From assembly GCA_024763275.1 (NCBI GenBank), contig JANTFT010000011.1:1-52391 (forward strand): a DNA stretch of 52,391 nt, given 5' to 3'. Position numbers and translations under genes: made by a program. Each line of letters starts with the position of its first letter. Positions within the stretch are counted from its first letter, which is position 1. Source of the DNA: Anaerolineales bacterium. Its GTDB lineage: Bacteria > Chloroflexota > Anaerolineae > Anaerolineales > UBA11858. This document shows positions 19,402 to 27,417 of this stretch, piece by piece. The notes beneath the pieces are model-generated. The model was not told the origin of the DNA and did not search any database. It worked only from the letters and a program-made list of their open reading frames with translations.

Positions 19402-20037
19402 ATGGCTGGAAAATTAGTGCTGGTGGCCGGTAATATTGGCACCGGAAAAACATCGCTGACAGAGCGTTTGGGGGAGAGGCTGGGCTGGCGCACAGCCTTT
19501 GAATCGGTGATAGACAATCCCTATCTGGGTGATTTCTACCAGGACATGGATGCCTGGTCGTTCCACCTGCAAATCTACTTCCTGGGCCACCGCGCCCAGC
19601 AGCACCTGGAGCTGGTCAGTTCGGGGACATCGGCAATCGCTGACCGCAGTATTTACGAGGATATGAAGATCTTCGCCCGGGCTCTTTACCAGCAGGGCAG
19701 CCTTTCTGAGCGCGATTACCGCTCCTACCAGCGAGTGTTCCAGCTGATCGCCGACCATCTGCCAGAGCCGGATTTACTGATCTACCTGGTCGCTCCGCCG
19801 GAAATCCTGCTCAAGAGAATAGAAGAGCGGGGCCGCAAGATCGAGTCGGGCATCACTCTGGAATATCTTTCCCAGCTGGATTCCTTCTATGATGACTGGA
19901 TGGAAACCTTCAATCTCTGCCCTGTGCTGAAGATTCGTTCGGATGATCTCGATTTTGTCCACAAGAAAGAGCATCTGGATACTGTGGCCGATCTGGTCCA
20001 GAAGAAGCTGACAGGGAAAGAGGAGATCGTTTTCTAA
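19402..20037 (+). CDS. Deoxynucleoside kinase (dAK/dGK type)
   Basis: The 211-residue kinase salvages a deoxynucleoside by phosphorylating its 5' hydroxyl with ATP. It has a P-loop GNIGTGKTS at residues 10-18, the ADRSIYED form of the family's DRS/ERS motif and the lid arginines in LKRIEERGRKIE. These fit the deoxyadenosine/deoxyguanosine kinase family; the exact base preference cannot be read. GGAGGAG precedes the ATG at good spacing. It stands between the formate dehydrogenase operon and the repeat protein gene with its own -10 box. Confidence 0.88.
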   Translation: MAGKLVLVAGNIGTGKTSLTERLGERLGWRTAFESVIDNPYLGDFYQDMDAWSFHLQIYFLGHRAQQHLELVSSGTSAIADRSIYEDMKIFARALYQQGSLSERDYRSYQRVFQLIADHLPEPDLLIYLVAPPEILLKRIEERGRKIESGITLEYLSQLDSFYDDWMETFNLCPVLKIRSDDLDFVHKKEHLDTVADLVQKKLTGKEEIVF

Positions 20038-20266
20038 CCACCCCTGTCTGAACATTCAACGGTATCAGCCCTTCAGGAACGGACCGCCTGGGTAGCTTCT
20101 AGGATTTGTTCCTGGCTGTCTTCCTATCAGCAAATCCGAATTTTCTCAATTGTCCAGACCCCATTCCTTTTTACAAGGATTTTACAACTCCTTTTTTACG
20201 TGTTTACAGCTCTGTTTTATCCTGAGAGCGTAAGTTCAACGTTTAAGCGCATAACTGGAGGAAAAA

Positions 20267-21625
20267 ATGTTCAGAAAAATACTATTACCTTTGTTGGCAG
20301 CAGTTCTGATCACCCTGTCTGTCAGCGGCACCGCTCTGGCAGCGGAAGGGGACGGATTGGATCTGGTCAGAGCCCGCGGTGAGGTCATTGTGGTTGACCC
20401 GCCCTCTGGAATGTTCCAGATCGAGAAGGAAGATGGCACGGTCCTGACCTTCTTCGTGAATGAGAAGACCGCTTTTCGGGGACTGGACAGCCTGGATGAA
20501 ATGCAGGTGGGCTGGAAGGCTGGCGTAGTAGCCCGGGAGGATGATGAGGGCCAGCTGTGGGCAGTTCTGGTGCTGGCAGGAGATCCTGCTGATTTACTTA
20601 AGGCCCGTGGTAAGGTCATCGACGTGAATACCGCGGCCGGGAAATTCACCATCCAGACCCCTGACGGGGAAGAGCTGCGCTTCTTTGTAGATGAGAATAC
20701 CCGCTTTGGGGGCCAGATCTCCAGCCTGGAGGATCTGGAAGTCGGCATGGGAGCCGGAGTGGCTTACGAGGAGCACAGCGCAGGTAAATTCATAGCTGTC
20801 GGGCTGGTCGCCGGCAGAGTGCCAGAGCTGGTCAAAGCCCATGGCGAGGTTACCGCTGTTGACGCCGGGCTGGGAAAGTTTGAAATTCTCACCCCCGCTG
20901 GAGAGCGGCTGACCATCTTTGTGGATGAACACACCCGCTATCAGGGCCAGCTCTCAGCACTGGATGAAATGCAGGTAGGCTGGAAGGCTGGCGTGGCTGC
21001 CAGGGAAGGAGAGGATGGCAAGCTGACCGCTGTGATGGTCATCGCCGGAATCCGTCCGGAAGCCATTCGCGCCCAGGGCTTGATCGCGAATGTGGATGTT
21101 GCTGCTGGAAAGTTCAGTCTTAAAAAGGCTGATGGGTCGGTCCTGACCTTTTCCGTGAATGGGGATACTTCCTATAAGGGGCAGGTTGCCGGCCTTTCTG
21201 ATCTGGAAGAAGGCATGCGGGCCGGGGTGGGGGGTTATGAAGACCAGGATGGCCTCTTAATCGCCAGGGTCGTCCTGGCTGGTGACCTTCCGGATGAGCG
21301 CCCTGAAATCATCCGGGCCCGGGGCACCATTAAAACTGTCAGTCCCGGAGCCGGTAAGTTCCAGTTGGAAAAGAGCGACGGCAGCGTGGTGACTGTTTAT
21401 GTGGACGGCAAAACCACTTACCGGGGCCAGGTGGGCAGCTTCAGTGAGCTGGAAAAAGGCATGCAGGCAGGGTTTGTGGGCTACCTGGATGCGGATGGGA
21501 AGATCATCGCCCGGGGGGTCATCGCCGGATATCTCCGCTCGGACTCGGCTCGTCCGGGAGGTGAGCGGCCTGCTCCTGACGCCGAACGTCCTTTGGAAAG
21601 CCGCTTCCCCGGTACTACATCTTGA
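20267..21625 (+). CDS. Secreted protein with five DUF5666-like beta repeats
   Basis: The 452-residue protein has a clear signal peptide (residues 1-25, cleavage after ALA). It then has five tandem repeats of about 78 residues starting near residues 33, 111, 189, 267 and 349. Each opens with a form of RARGEV or KAHGEV, continues with a GKFxL strand, a TFFVDENTRY segment, and closes with MQVGWKAGV and an I/VLAGxxPE linker. A short Pro/Arg-rich tail ends the protein. The repeats resemble the DUF5666 family of extracytoplasmic beta domains, whose function is not established. GGAGG precedes the ATG and a perfect terminator follows. It is an exported, probably wall-associated or soluble protein in a single-gene unit. 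Confidence 0.82.
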   Translation: MFRKILLPLLAAVLITLSVSGTALAAEGDGLDLVRARGEVIVVDPPSGMFQIEKEDGTVLTFFVNEKTAFRGLDSLDEMQVGWKAGVVAREDDEGQLWAVLVLAGDPADLLKARGKVIDVNTAAGKFTIQTPDGEELRFFVDENTRFGGQISSLEDLEVGMGAGVAYEEHSAGKFIAVGLVAGRVPELVKAHGEVTAVDAGLGKFEILTPAGERLTIFVDEHTRYQGQLSALDEMQVGWKAGVAAREGEDGKLTAVMVIAGIRPEAIRAQGLIANVDVAAGKFSLKKADGSVLTFSVNGDTSYKGQVAGLSDLEEGMRAGVGGYEDQDGLLIARVVLAGDLPDERPEIIRARGTIKTVSPGAGKFQLEKSDGSVVTVYVDGKTTYRGQVGSFSELEKGMQAGFVGYLDADGKIIARGVIAGYLRSDSARPGGERPAPDAERPLESRFPGTTS

Positions 21626-21643
21626 TCGTGTCAGCTAGCTAGC

Positions 21644-21676
21644 ATCCCTGGAGGGATCCCTCCAGGGATTTTTTTA
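21644..21676 (+). terminator. Rho-independent terminator of the five-repeat protein gene
   Basis: Perfect 11-bp arms at 21644-21654 and 21659-21669 with a GATC loop are followed by a run of seven T. The stop codon lies 19 bases upstream. Confidence 0.95.
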
Positions 21677-21837
21677 TTTGCTCAGGAGCCCATCCCCAGA
21701 CTGCGTATGCGCTCCTGGCGTCGGCCTGGGTCCTGCTGGCATTTTTGATTGAGTAATCCCTTCTCGGGCAGGTCGGAGGGGATCAATGTTATAATAGCCT
21801 GACCTTCTGACAGAATTTAGACGTAAAGTGAGGAAAG

Positions 21838-22314
21838 ATGACGAAACAATGGGATACGCCTCCGGCGATGAGTATTGATCCGGCCAAGGTCTACCAGGTA
21901 AAATTGGAGACCACCCGGGGAGATATCACCCTGGAACTTTATCCTGAACACGCCCCTAAAACGGTCAACAACTTCATCTTCCTGGTCAAGGAAGAATTCT
22001 ATGACGGAGTTACTTTTCACCGGGTGATTGAGAATTTCATGATCCAGGGGGGAGATCCCACTGGAACTGGCCGGGGAGGACCTGGATACCGTTTCGAGGA
22101 CGAGCTGGTGGACAACCCGTTGAAGCATGGCAGTAAGGTCATTTCAATGGCCAATGCCGGCCCAAACACCAATGGCTCTCAATTTTTCATCACTCATCTT
22201 CCCCAACCTCACCTGGATGGAAAACACACTGTCTTTGGCAAGGTCATCCAGGGCGATGATGTGGTCGATGTTATCCGCCAGGGAGACAAGATTTCCAAAG
22301 CCACGCTTCTGTAG
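21838..22314 (+). CDS. Cyclophilin-type peptidyl-prolyl cis-trans isomerase
   Basis: The 158-residue single-domain cyclophilin speeds proline isomerisation during folding. The catalytic Arg and core are in [19 protein letters not shown], followed by [11 protein letters not shown] and [12 protein letters not shown]. There is no signal peptide, so it should act in the cytosol. GTGAGGAAAG precedes the ATG. TATAAT at 21790-21795 may be its -10 box, but the -35 is poor. It lies upstream of the glmS leader in the same direction; a long perfect hairpin (22356-22392) stands between them. Confidence 0.93.
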   Translation: MTKQWDTPPAMSIDPAKVYQVKLETTRGDITLELYPEHAPKTVNNFIFLVKEEFYDGVTFHRVIENFMIQGGDPTGTGRGGPGYRFEDELVDNPLKHGSKVISMANAGPNTNGSQFFITHLPQPHLDGKHTVFGKVIQGDDVVDVIRQGDKISKATLL

Positions 22315-22355
22315 GGAAAGCGTAGCTTGCAGGTTTACTTGATTTACAGTAAGAT

Positions 22356-22392
22356 ATTCCGCGAGGGAGAATCGGACTCTCCCTCGCGGAAT
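22356..22392 (+). repeat. Perfect 15-bp inverted repeat upstream of the glmS ribozyme
   Basis: ATTCCGCGAGGGAGA (22356-22370) and its exact reverse complement (22378-22392) surround a 7-base loop. It lies 41 bases after the cyclophilin stop and 44 bases before the ribozyme cleavage site. There is no T tract after it, so a rho-independent terminator is not indicated. It may protect the upstream mRNA end after ribozyme cleavage or end transcription by another route. Confidence 0.7.
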
Positions 22393-22435
22393 GATCTGTA
22401 AGGAGGTGTCTGGAAAAGTTTCGGAAAGGGAAAAC

Positions 22436-22640
22436 AGCGCAAGGGCTCAGGAGCAGAGCACTCCTCCTGAGTTGACGAGGAAGAGGGTTCCTCCCATTGG
22501 GAGGCTAACCGGCTGGGGGTAAGCGAGGCCGGGAAAATCGAACCATCAGCGGAAGCCCTCCGGAGATGTCACGCTCCGTCTTTTCCCTCCAGATGAATGC
22601 GGGTGGTAAAAACCCGGGCGACCGGTGGGACAACATCACC
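22436..22640 (+). promoter_or_regulatory. glmS ribozyme (glucosamine-6-phosphate responsive), with 47-nt insertion
   Basis: The leader of glmS holds the conserved glmS self-cleaving ribozyme. The expected cleavage point is between A436 and G437 (window 22436/22437), giving a 5' GCGC. P1 is 22446-22453 with 22464-22471 and has the conserved GCACTCC on its distal side, then TTGACGAGG. P2 pairs GAGGG (22483-22487) with CCCTC (22556-22560) and encloses ATCGA and AGCGG. P3 is 22561-22565 with 22574-22578. P4 carries the conserved GGTAAAA and GGGCGACC. Known members cut their own mRNA when glucosamine-6-phosphate is high, lowering GlmS. Compared with the Thermoanaerobacter and Bacillus forms I know, 22490-22536 is an extra insert of two hairpins. 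Confidence 0.9.
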
Positions 22641-22747
22641 CCAGGTGATAGATTTGAACGATATACGTTCCTGCAGTGTGCCTTTCGGCAGGGTTGATTT
22701 TTCCCTCCGGGGTAGGAACGTTTATGTACTCTGGGAGGGGTACCTCT

Positions 22748-24586
22748 ATGTGTGGAATTGTCGGTTATATAGGATCGAAGAATGCCACGCCCATCATCAT
22801 GGACGGGTTGAAAAGGCTGGAATACCGCGGATATGATTCAGCAGGCATTGCGGTTCTTGATAAAGGGAGCATCGAAGTCCGGCGGGTGGCCGGTAAACTG
22901 GAACATTTATCACAGCTGGTCCAGGAATCACCTCTGGAAGGCATTCTCGGGATTGGCCATACTCGCTGGGCCACCCACGGTGAGCCTAACACCCGCAATG
23001 CCCATCCTCATCTGGGCATGACCGGGGACGTGGTGGTGGTTCACAACGGTATCGTTGAGAACTTTGCCGCTCTGCGGGATGAACTGGAAAGTGAGGGGGC
23101 TAAATTCAGATCGGACACTGATACCGAGGTGATCGTTCACCTGATCGAGCGTCACCTGGCGGAAGGGGATCTGACCTCTGCAGTCCGCAGTGCCCTGCGC
23201 CATCTCAAGGGTGCTCACGGCATTGTGGTGATGAGCAGGAATGAGCCTGACAAGATCATCGCTGCCCGGATTGGCAATGCCGGCGGAGTGGTGCTGGGGA
23301 AAGGGCAGGGAGAGATGTACATCGCCTCAGATCTGCCTGCCATCCTGGAGCATACCAGGGAGATGGTCTTCCTTGAATCACACCAGATGGCAGTGGTCAC
23401 TCGCCAGGGGATCCATTTGCTGACTCTGGACGGTGAGGAAATCACTCCTGAATTCCAGATTATTCCCTGGGATCCGGTGTCTGCGGAAAAAGGTGAGTAC
23501 CGCCATTTCATGCACAAGGAGATCCATGAGCAGGTACGCTCTCTGACCGATACCATCGCTGGTCGGGTGGATTTCGAATCCGGGACCATTCAGCTGCCCA
23601 CTTTGAATGCTACCCAGGAAGTGGTTCGCAAGATCAATAAAATTGTCATCATAGCTTGCGGTACGGCATCCTATGCCGGTATGGTTGGCAAGGTCTTGAT
23701 CGAGCGCATCGCCCGCATTCCTGTTGAGGTCGGGATCGGTTCAGAGTTCCGCTACCAGGACCCTCTGGTGGATGAGAACACTGTCGTGCTGGCAATCAGC
23801 CAGTCCGGGGAGACAGCCGACACCCTGGCCGCGATGGAGGAAGGGCGTCGGAAGGGGTCCACTTTATGGTCAATTGTCAACGCCATCGGCTCCCAGGCAA
23901 TGCGGATCGCCGACGGTTACATTTCCATGCAGGTGGGTCCGGAAATTGGGGTGGCGTCCACCAAGGCCTACACCGCTCCTCTGGTGGATCTGTATATGCT
24001 GGCTATCATGCTGGGTGAAATGCGGGGAACCCTGAAGCAGGAGCAGCGGCTCCAGCTTGTCAAGGATCTCCGCCTGATACCTGACCTGGCAGGCCGCTGT
24101 CTTGATCGGGAGGATGAGGTTAAACAAGTGGCCGAAACCCTGCTGGATGTTGAGAATGCCCTTTATCTGGGAAGGGGCGTGAACATGCCTACAGCCTATG
24201 AAGGCGCCTTGAAGCTGAAGGAGATCTCTTATATTCACGCCGAAGGTTATCCAGCGGGAGAGATGAAACACGGCCCGATCGCTTTGATCGATTCCGGGCT
24301 TCCCGTTGTGGTGATCGCCCCGCGGGATCCCTGGTATGACAAGATGTTCAGCCAGATAGAGCAGGCCAAAGCCCGGGGTGGGCGGGTGATTGCGGTAGCG
24401 TCAGAGGGGGACGATCAGATCCAGGCCCTGGCTGACCAGGTCCTGTTTGTGCCGGAAACCCCCTGGCTGCTGAGTCCGGTCACTACGGTGATTCCACTCC
24501 AGCTGCTGGCGTACCAGATCGCCGCCCAGCGCGGGCTGGATGTGGATCAGCCCCGCAATCTGGCAAAATCTGTCACGGTAGAGTAG
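22748..24586 (+). CDS. glmS: Glutamine-fructose-6-phosphate aminotransferase (isomerising)
   Basis: GlmS makes glucosamine-6-phosphate from fructose-6-phosphate and glutamine, the entry to peptidoglycan and amino-sugar synthesis. The 612-residue protein begins MCGIVGYIG, so Cys2 becomes the N-terminal nucleophile of the glutaminase domain after Met removal. HTRWATHG, HNGIVENF and the Asp of SDTDTE are present. The second half has two SIS domains (IIACGTASYAG, ISQSGETADT) and the conserved end KSVTVE. Translation must start at 22748 for the Cys to be N-terminal; GGGAGGGG stands before it. Expression is very likely set by the ribozyme directly upstream. Confidence 0.97.
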   Translation: MCGIVGYIGSKNATPIIMDGLKRLEYRGYDSAGIAVLDKGSIEVRRVAGKLEHLSQLVQESPLEGILGIGHTRWATHGEPNTRNAHPHLGMTGDVVVVHNGIVENFAALRDELESEGAKFRSDTDTEVIVHLIERHLAEGDLTSAVRSALRHLKGAHGIVVMSRNEPDKIIAARIGNAGGVVLGKGQGEMYIASDLPAILEHTREMVFLESHQMAVVTRQGIHLLTLDGEEITPEFQIIPWDPVSAEKGEYRHFMHKEIHEQVRSLTDTIAGRVDFESGTIQLPTLNATQEVVRKINKIVIIACGTASYAGMVGKVLIERIARIPVEVGIGSEFRYQDPLVDENTVVLAISQSGETADTLAAMEEGRRKGSTLWSIVNAIGSQAMRIADGYISMQVGPEIGVASTKAYTAPLVDLYMLAIMLGEMRGTLKQEQRLQLVKDLRLIPDLAGRCLDREDEVKQVAETLLDVENALYLGRGVNMPTAYEGALKLKEISYIHAEGYPAGEMKHGPIALIDSGLPVVVIAPRDPWYDKMFSQIEQAKARGGRVIAVASEGDDQIQALADQVLFVPETPWLLSPVTTVIPLQLLAYQIAAQRGLDVDQPRNLAKSVTVE

Positions 24587-24641
24587 GGCAGGTTGGACCA
24601 GCTAAGGACAATCTCGCTGGTTGGTGTAGTGAAGGTGCACG

Positions 24642-24670
24642 CCGGCTGCTTCTGGCAGCCGGGTGTTCTT
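24642..24670 (+). terminator. Probable rho-independent terminator of glmS
   Basis: CCGGCTGC (24642-24649) and GCAGCCGG (24655-24662) form a perfect 8-bp stem with a 5-base loop. It is followed by a broken T tract (GTGTTCTTTG). It lies 55 bases after glmS and between convergent genes. Confidence 0.6.
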
Positions 24671-24714
24671 TGTCCAGTCCGGGTTCGGTATTCAGGTTAA
24701 TCGGGTGGGGGGGG

Positions 24715-25287
24715 TCAATCTTTCGTTTTCTTGGCCTGTTTAGCGGATTCCAGCCAGTAGCGGGCAACTTCATCCATGGAAAGAATGAAATCTGATTTGG
24801 CTTCGGTGTAGTCGCTGCTTTGTTTGGGGAAGCGTTTGGCCAGTTTTTCTTTGAGCTTTTCATATTCCTTGGCCGCGTCTGGATTGGCACGCAGGAAATC
24901 TCTGAAAACCGTATGCCTTTCGATATCCGGATGGCCTTTTTGAAAGACATGCAGGTGATGGGATCGCTGGCCGTTGGTATCCCGGGTAAAGAACTGTCTT
25001 CCTGGAATGCCAAATTCCCCCTTACTCTGGTAACCGAGAGCCTTGAATTCATCCACGGCGGCGATCACATCAGCGAGATCTTCCACCTCCATGACAAAAT
25101 CGAGGATGGGTTTCGCTTTGATGCCGGGAATTGAAGTGCTGCCGATATGGTAGATACCGATGATCGGGAAGGATAAACCCTGCCGGATGCGTTTTGCTTC
25201 CTGATCTGCCAGCCGCGACCATTCCGGGTTATGGGGAACCAGCTCTACTTTCCGCTGTTCCTGCGGTACGGGGTCTTTTTCACTCAT
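24715..25287 (-). CDS. GrpB family protein (UPF0157)
   Basis: The 190-residue protein belongs to the GrpB/UPF0157 group of nucleotidyltransferase-like folds. The marker is the HIGSTSIPGIKAKPILDFVMEV stretch near residues 47-70, whose GSTS plus acidic residues resemble the pol-beta nucleotidyltransferase active site. RSHHLHVF and FRDFLRANPDAAKEYEKLK are also typical. In some proteins this domain is fused to dephospho-CoA kinase, but here it is alone and its reaction is unknown. It has its own good promoter (25312-25340) and is convergent with glmS. Confidence 0.87.
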   Translation of the reverse strand: MSEKDPVPQEQRKVELVPHNPEWSRLADQEAKRIRQGLSFPIIGIYHIGSTSIPGIKAKPILDFVMEVEDLADVIAAVDEFKALGYQSKGEFGIPGRQFFTRDTNGQRSHHLHVFQKGHPDIERHTVFRDFLRANPDAAKEYEKLKEKLAKRFPKQSSDYTEAKSDFILSMDEVARYWLESAKQAKKTKD

Positions 25288-25311
25288 AATTGGTAATTTG
25301 CAAGTTCTTTT

Positions 25312-25340
25312 ATTATAAGGGATGCTTTGTTTTCTGTCAG
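25312..25340 (-). promoter_or_regulatory. Sigma-70 promoter of the GrpB-family gene
   Basis: On the minus strand CTGACA (25340-25335) is a five-of-six -35 match, the spacer is 17 bp, and TATAAT (25317-25312) is perfect. The ATG follows 24 bases later. Confidence 0.8.
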
Positions 25341-25459
25341 GTGGAATTTCGAATCTCCGGGGCTAGTCTGTTTGTTCTAATATAAATTTGAGAATTGGAG
25401 AAGCCATTCGTGTTAAAATGGGGCTGCAGTTAAAGGGTAAATAATCAAAAAGGAATACT

Positions 25460-26506
25460 ATGGTTGGAAATTCATTGAATCGGGAAGCAGTGTTGGAAGC
25501 TCTGGGCAAGGTGCAGGATCCTGAACTTGGAAGGGACCTGGTCAGCCTGGGCATGATCGAGGATCTGGAAGTAAAGGATGGCAAAGTCAGGTTTACTTTG
25601 AATCTCACCACGCCGGCCTGCCCTTTGAAGGATGAGATCCGGGCCAGCGCTCTGGCAGCGGTAGAAGCGCTCGACGGGGTAAGCGCTGTCGAGATCAATA
25701 TGGGTGCCAAGGTACCCGTGGGCCAGAGTAAATCCGAACACAAGAACATCAAGAACGTCATTGCCATAGCCTCAGGCAAAGGCGGTGTAGGAAAAAGCAC
25801 GGTAGCTGTGAACCTGGCGGTCACGCTGGCTGAGAAAGGCGCCAGGGTGGGGTTGCTGGACGCGGATATCTACGGGCCAAACATTCCTACCATGCTGGGA
25901 GTTGATCAGCTGGGAGGGGCCCTGGATGATAAGATCCTTCCCGGGGTAGGCCACGGCGTTAAGGTGATCTCGATCGGGTTTATGGTCAAACCCGAGCAGG
26001 CTTTGATCTGGCGGGGACCGATGCTGCATTCCGCCATCAAGCAGTTCATTTCTGATGTGGACTGGGGGGAGCTGGATTATCTGGTCGTAGATCTGCCTCC
26101 GGGAACCGGGGATGTGCAGCTCAGCTTGAGCCAGACCCTGGAACTGCAGGGCGGTGTAATAGTCACCCTGCCGCAGCAGGTTTCCCTGGATGATGCCCTG
26201 CGGGGAATCAACATGTTCCAGGAGCTGAAGGTTCCCATCTTCGGTGTTGTTGAGAACATGAGTTACCTGGAAACACCTGCTGGAGAGCGGCTGGATATTT
26301 TTGGCAGTGGCGGTGGAGAAAGGTTGGCTCAGATGACTGGCGTTCCCTTCATCGGGTCCATCCCCATCGATCCCCAGGTCAGAATAGGTGGAGACACTGG
26401 TATGCCGGTGGTTTTATCCCATCCGGATTCACCAGTCTCCAGGGAGCTGGTTGAGATCGCGGAAAAGATTGCGGCTCAAGTCAGCATTCAGGCGGTGAAA
26501 GAGTAA
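25460..26506 (+). CDS. mrp: Mrp/ApbC-family iron-sulfur carrier ATPase
   Basis: The 348-residue protein has two parts. Residues 1 to about 90 are a MIP18/DUF59 domain (VLEALGKVQDPELGRDLVSLGMI). The rest is a P-loop NTPase of the Mrp/NBP35 group with the deviant Walker A SGKGGVGKSTVAVNLA, DADIYGPNIPTMLG and the switch motif DYLVVDLPPGTGD. Family members bind and deliver iron-sulfur clusters to apoproteins in the cytosol. The C-terminal CxxC often found in this family is not visible, so cluster binding may rely on other residues. A terminator follows at 26532-26570. Many cluster-bearing enzymes in this window (formate dehydrogenase, KorAB) would need such a carrier. Confidence 0.92.
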   Translation: MVGNSLNREAVLEALGKVQDPELGRDLVSLGMIEDLEVKDGKVRFTLNLTTPACPLKDEIRASALAAVEALDGVSAVEINMGAKVPVGQSKSEHKNIKNVIAIASGKGGVGKSTVAVNLAVTLAEKGARVGLLDADIYGPNIPTMLGVDQLGGALDDKILPGVGHGVKVISIGFMVKPEQALIWRGPMLHSAIKQFISDVDWGELDYLVVDLPPGTGDVQLSLSQTLELQGGVIVTLPQQVSLDDALRGINMFQELKVPIFGVVENMSYLETPAGERLDIFGSGGGERLAQMTGVPFIGSIPIDPQVRIGGDTGMPVVLSHPDSPVSRELVEIAEKIAAQVSIQAVKE

Positions 26507-26531
26507 GCGTAAACCATTCAGAGCGGAGCAG

Positions 26532-26570
26532 GGATACGGCTTCTACCCGGAGGCCGTATCCTTTCTATTT
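26532..26570 (+). terminator. Rho-independent terminator of mrp
   Basis: GGATACGGC (26532-26540) and GCCGTATCC (26553-26561) form a perfect 9-bp stem, followed by TTTCTATTT. It separates mrp from the ricT unit. Confidence 0.9.
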
Positions 26571-26595
26571 AATCCAAATAAGGTAAAATACGCAC

Positions 26596-27417
26596 ATGAT
26601 GGATTTGATTGTTGGTATTCGATTCCATAGTGGTGGAAAAATCTATCACTTTGATGCTTCTTCTGTGCCTGAGATCCAGAAGGATGATTTTGTGATCGTG
26701 GAAACCAGCCGGGGGAAACAGCTGGGCAAAGTGGTCTCATTCCTGGACAAGGAAAGCAGCGACGAGCGCAACTGGAAGCCGATCCTGAGAGGTGCTACCC
26801 CCCGGGATCTGGTTATGAGGCAGGTCTGGGAGAAGAAAGAAGAGGAAGTCCTGGAGATGTGCAGGGAGCTGGCCGCGGAGGGTAAAGGACTTGAAGAAGT
26901 CAAGTTTATCTCTGCTGAGTTCAGCCTGGAAGGGGAAAACCTGGTCATTCTTTACTGTTACGAGGGTGAGGATGACCCCCAGCTGAATGGGCTGAAGAAA
27001 AAGGTCAAAAAAGCCCAGCCGGATTCCAATTTGGAGCTGCGCAGGATAGGACCCCGCGACACGGCTAAAATTCTCGGGGGGATGGGCGCCTGTGGGCGGG
27101 AGATCCGCTGCTGTACGGAGTTCATGACTGAATTTGTCCCCATTTCCATCAAGATGGCCAAAGTGCAGGGTATTTCCCTGGCTCCCTCCGAGATTACCGG
27201 GATGTGCGGAAGACTGCGCTGCTGCTTGATGCACGAACAGGAACTGTACGTCCAGGCCAGGAAAAACATGCCCAAGAGAGGTAAACGCGTGATCACACCC
27301 CGGGGAGAAGGCAAGGTCATACGCCTCAATCCCCTCAGCCAGAAAGTGTCGGTCGATCTCGGAGAGGGACAAATAGTTGACTTTGATCCTGATGAACTGG
27401 AACGGAAGACCTCATGA
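26596..27417 (+). CDS. ricT: PSP1/RicT family protein
   Basis: The 273-residue protein has the PSP1 domain. It opens with IVGIRFHSGGKIYHFD and DDFVIVETSRGKQLGKVV. The conserved cysteine block is MGACGREIRCCTEFM followed by ISIKMAKVQGISLAP and MCGRLRCCLMHE. In Bacillus, RicT is part of the Fe-S-linked Y-complex that affects RNase Y and mRNA maturation. That role here is an inference, since RicA and RicF were not seen. The start has no Shine-Dalgarno sequence; TAAAAT at 26584-26589 lies six bases before the ATG, so it may be leaderless. The stop overlaps the next gene by 4 bp. Confidence 0.88.
   Translation: MMDLIVGIRFHSGGKIYHFDASSVPEIQKDDFVIVETSRGKQLGKVVSFLDKESSDERNWKPILRGATPRDLVMRQVWEKKEEEVLEMCRELAAEGKGLEEVKFISAEFSLEGENLVILYCYEGEDDPQLNGLKKKVKKAQPDSNLELRRIGPRDTAKILGGMGACGREIRCCTEFMTEFVPISIKMAKVQGISLAPSEITGMCGRLRCCLMHEQELYVQARKNMPKRGKRVITPRGEGKVIRLNPLSQKVSVDLGEGQIVDFDPDELERKTS

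Noticed and set aside
22405-22500. Small open frame after a perfect AAGGAGG sequence in the glmS leader
   Set aside because: The GTG start lies too close to the Shine-Dalgarno-like sequence and the frame runs through the ribozyme core, whose structure explains the sequence better.
22670-22692. Hairpin CCTGC/GCAGG between the ribozyme and glmS as a terminator
   Set aside because: The 5-bp stem is weak and the T tract is interrupted and displaced; it may only be part of the leader fold.
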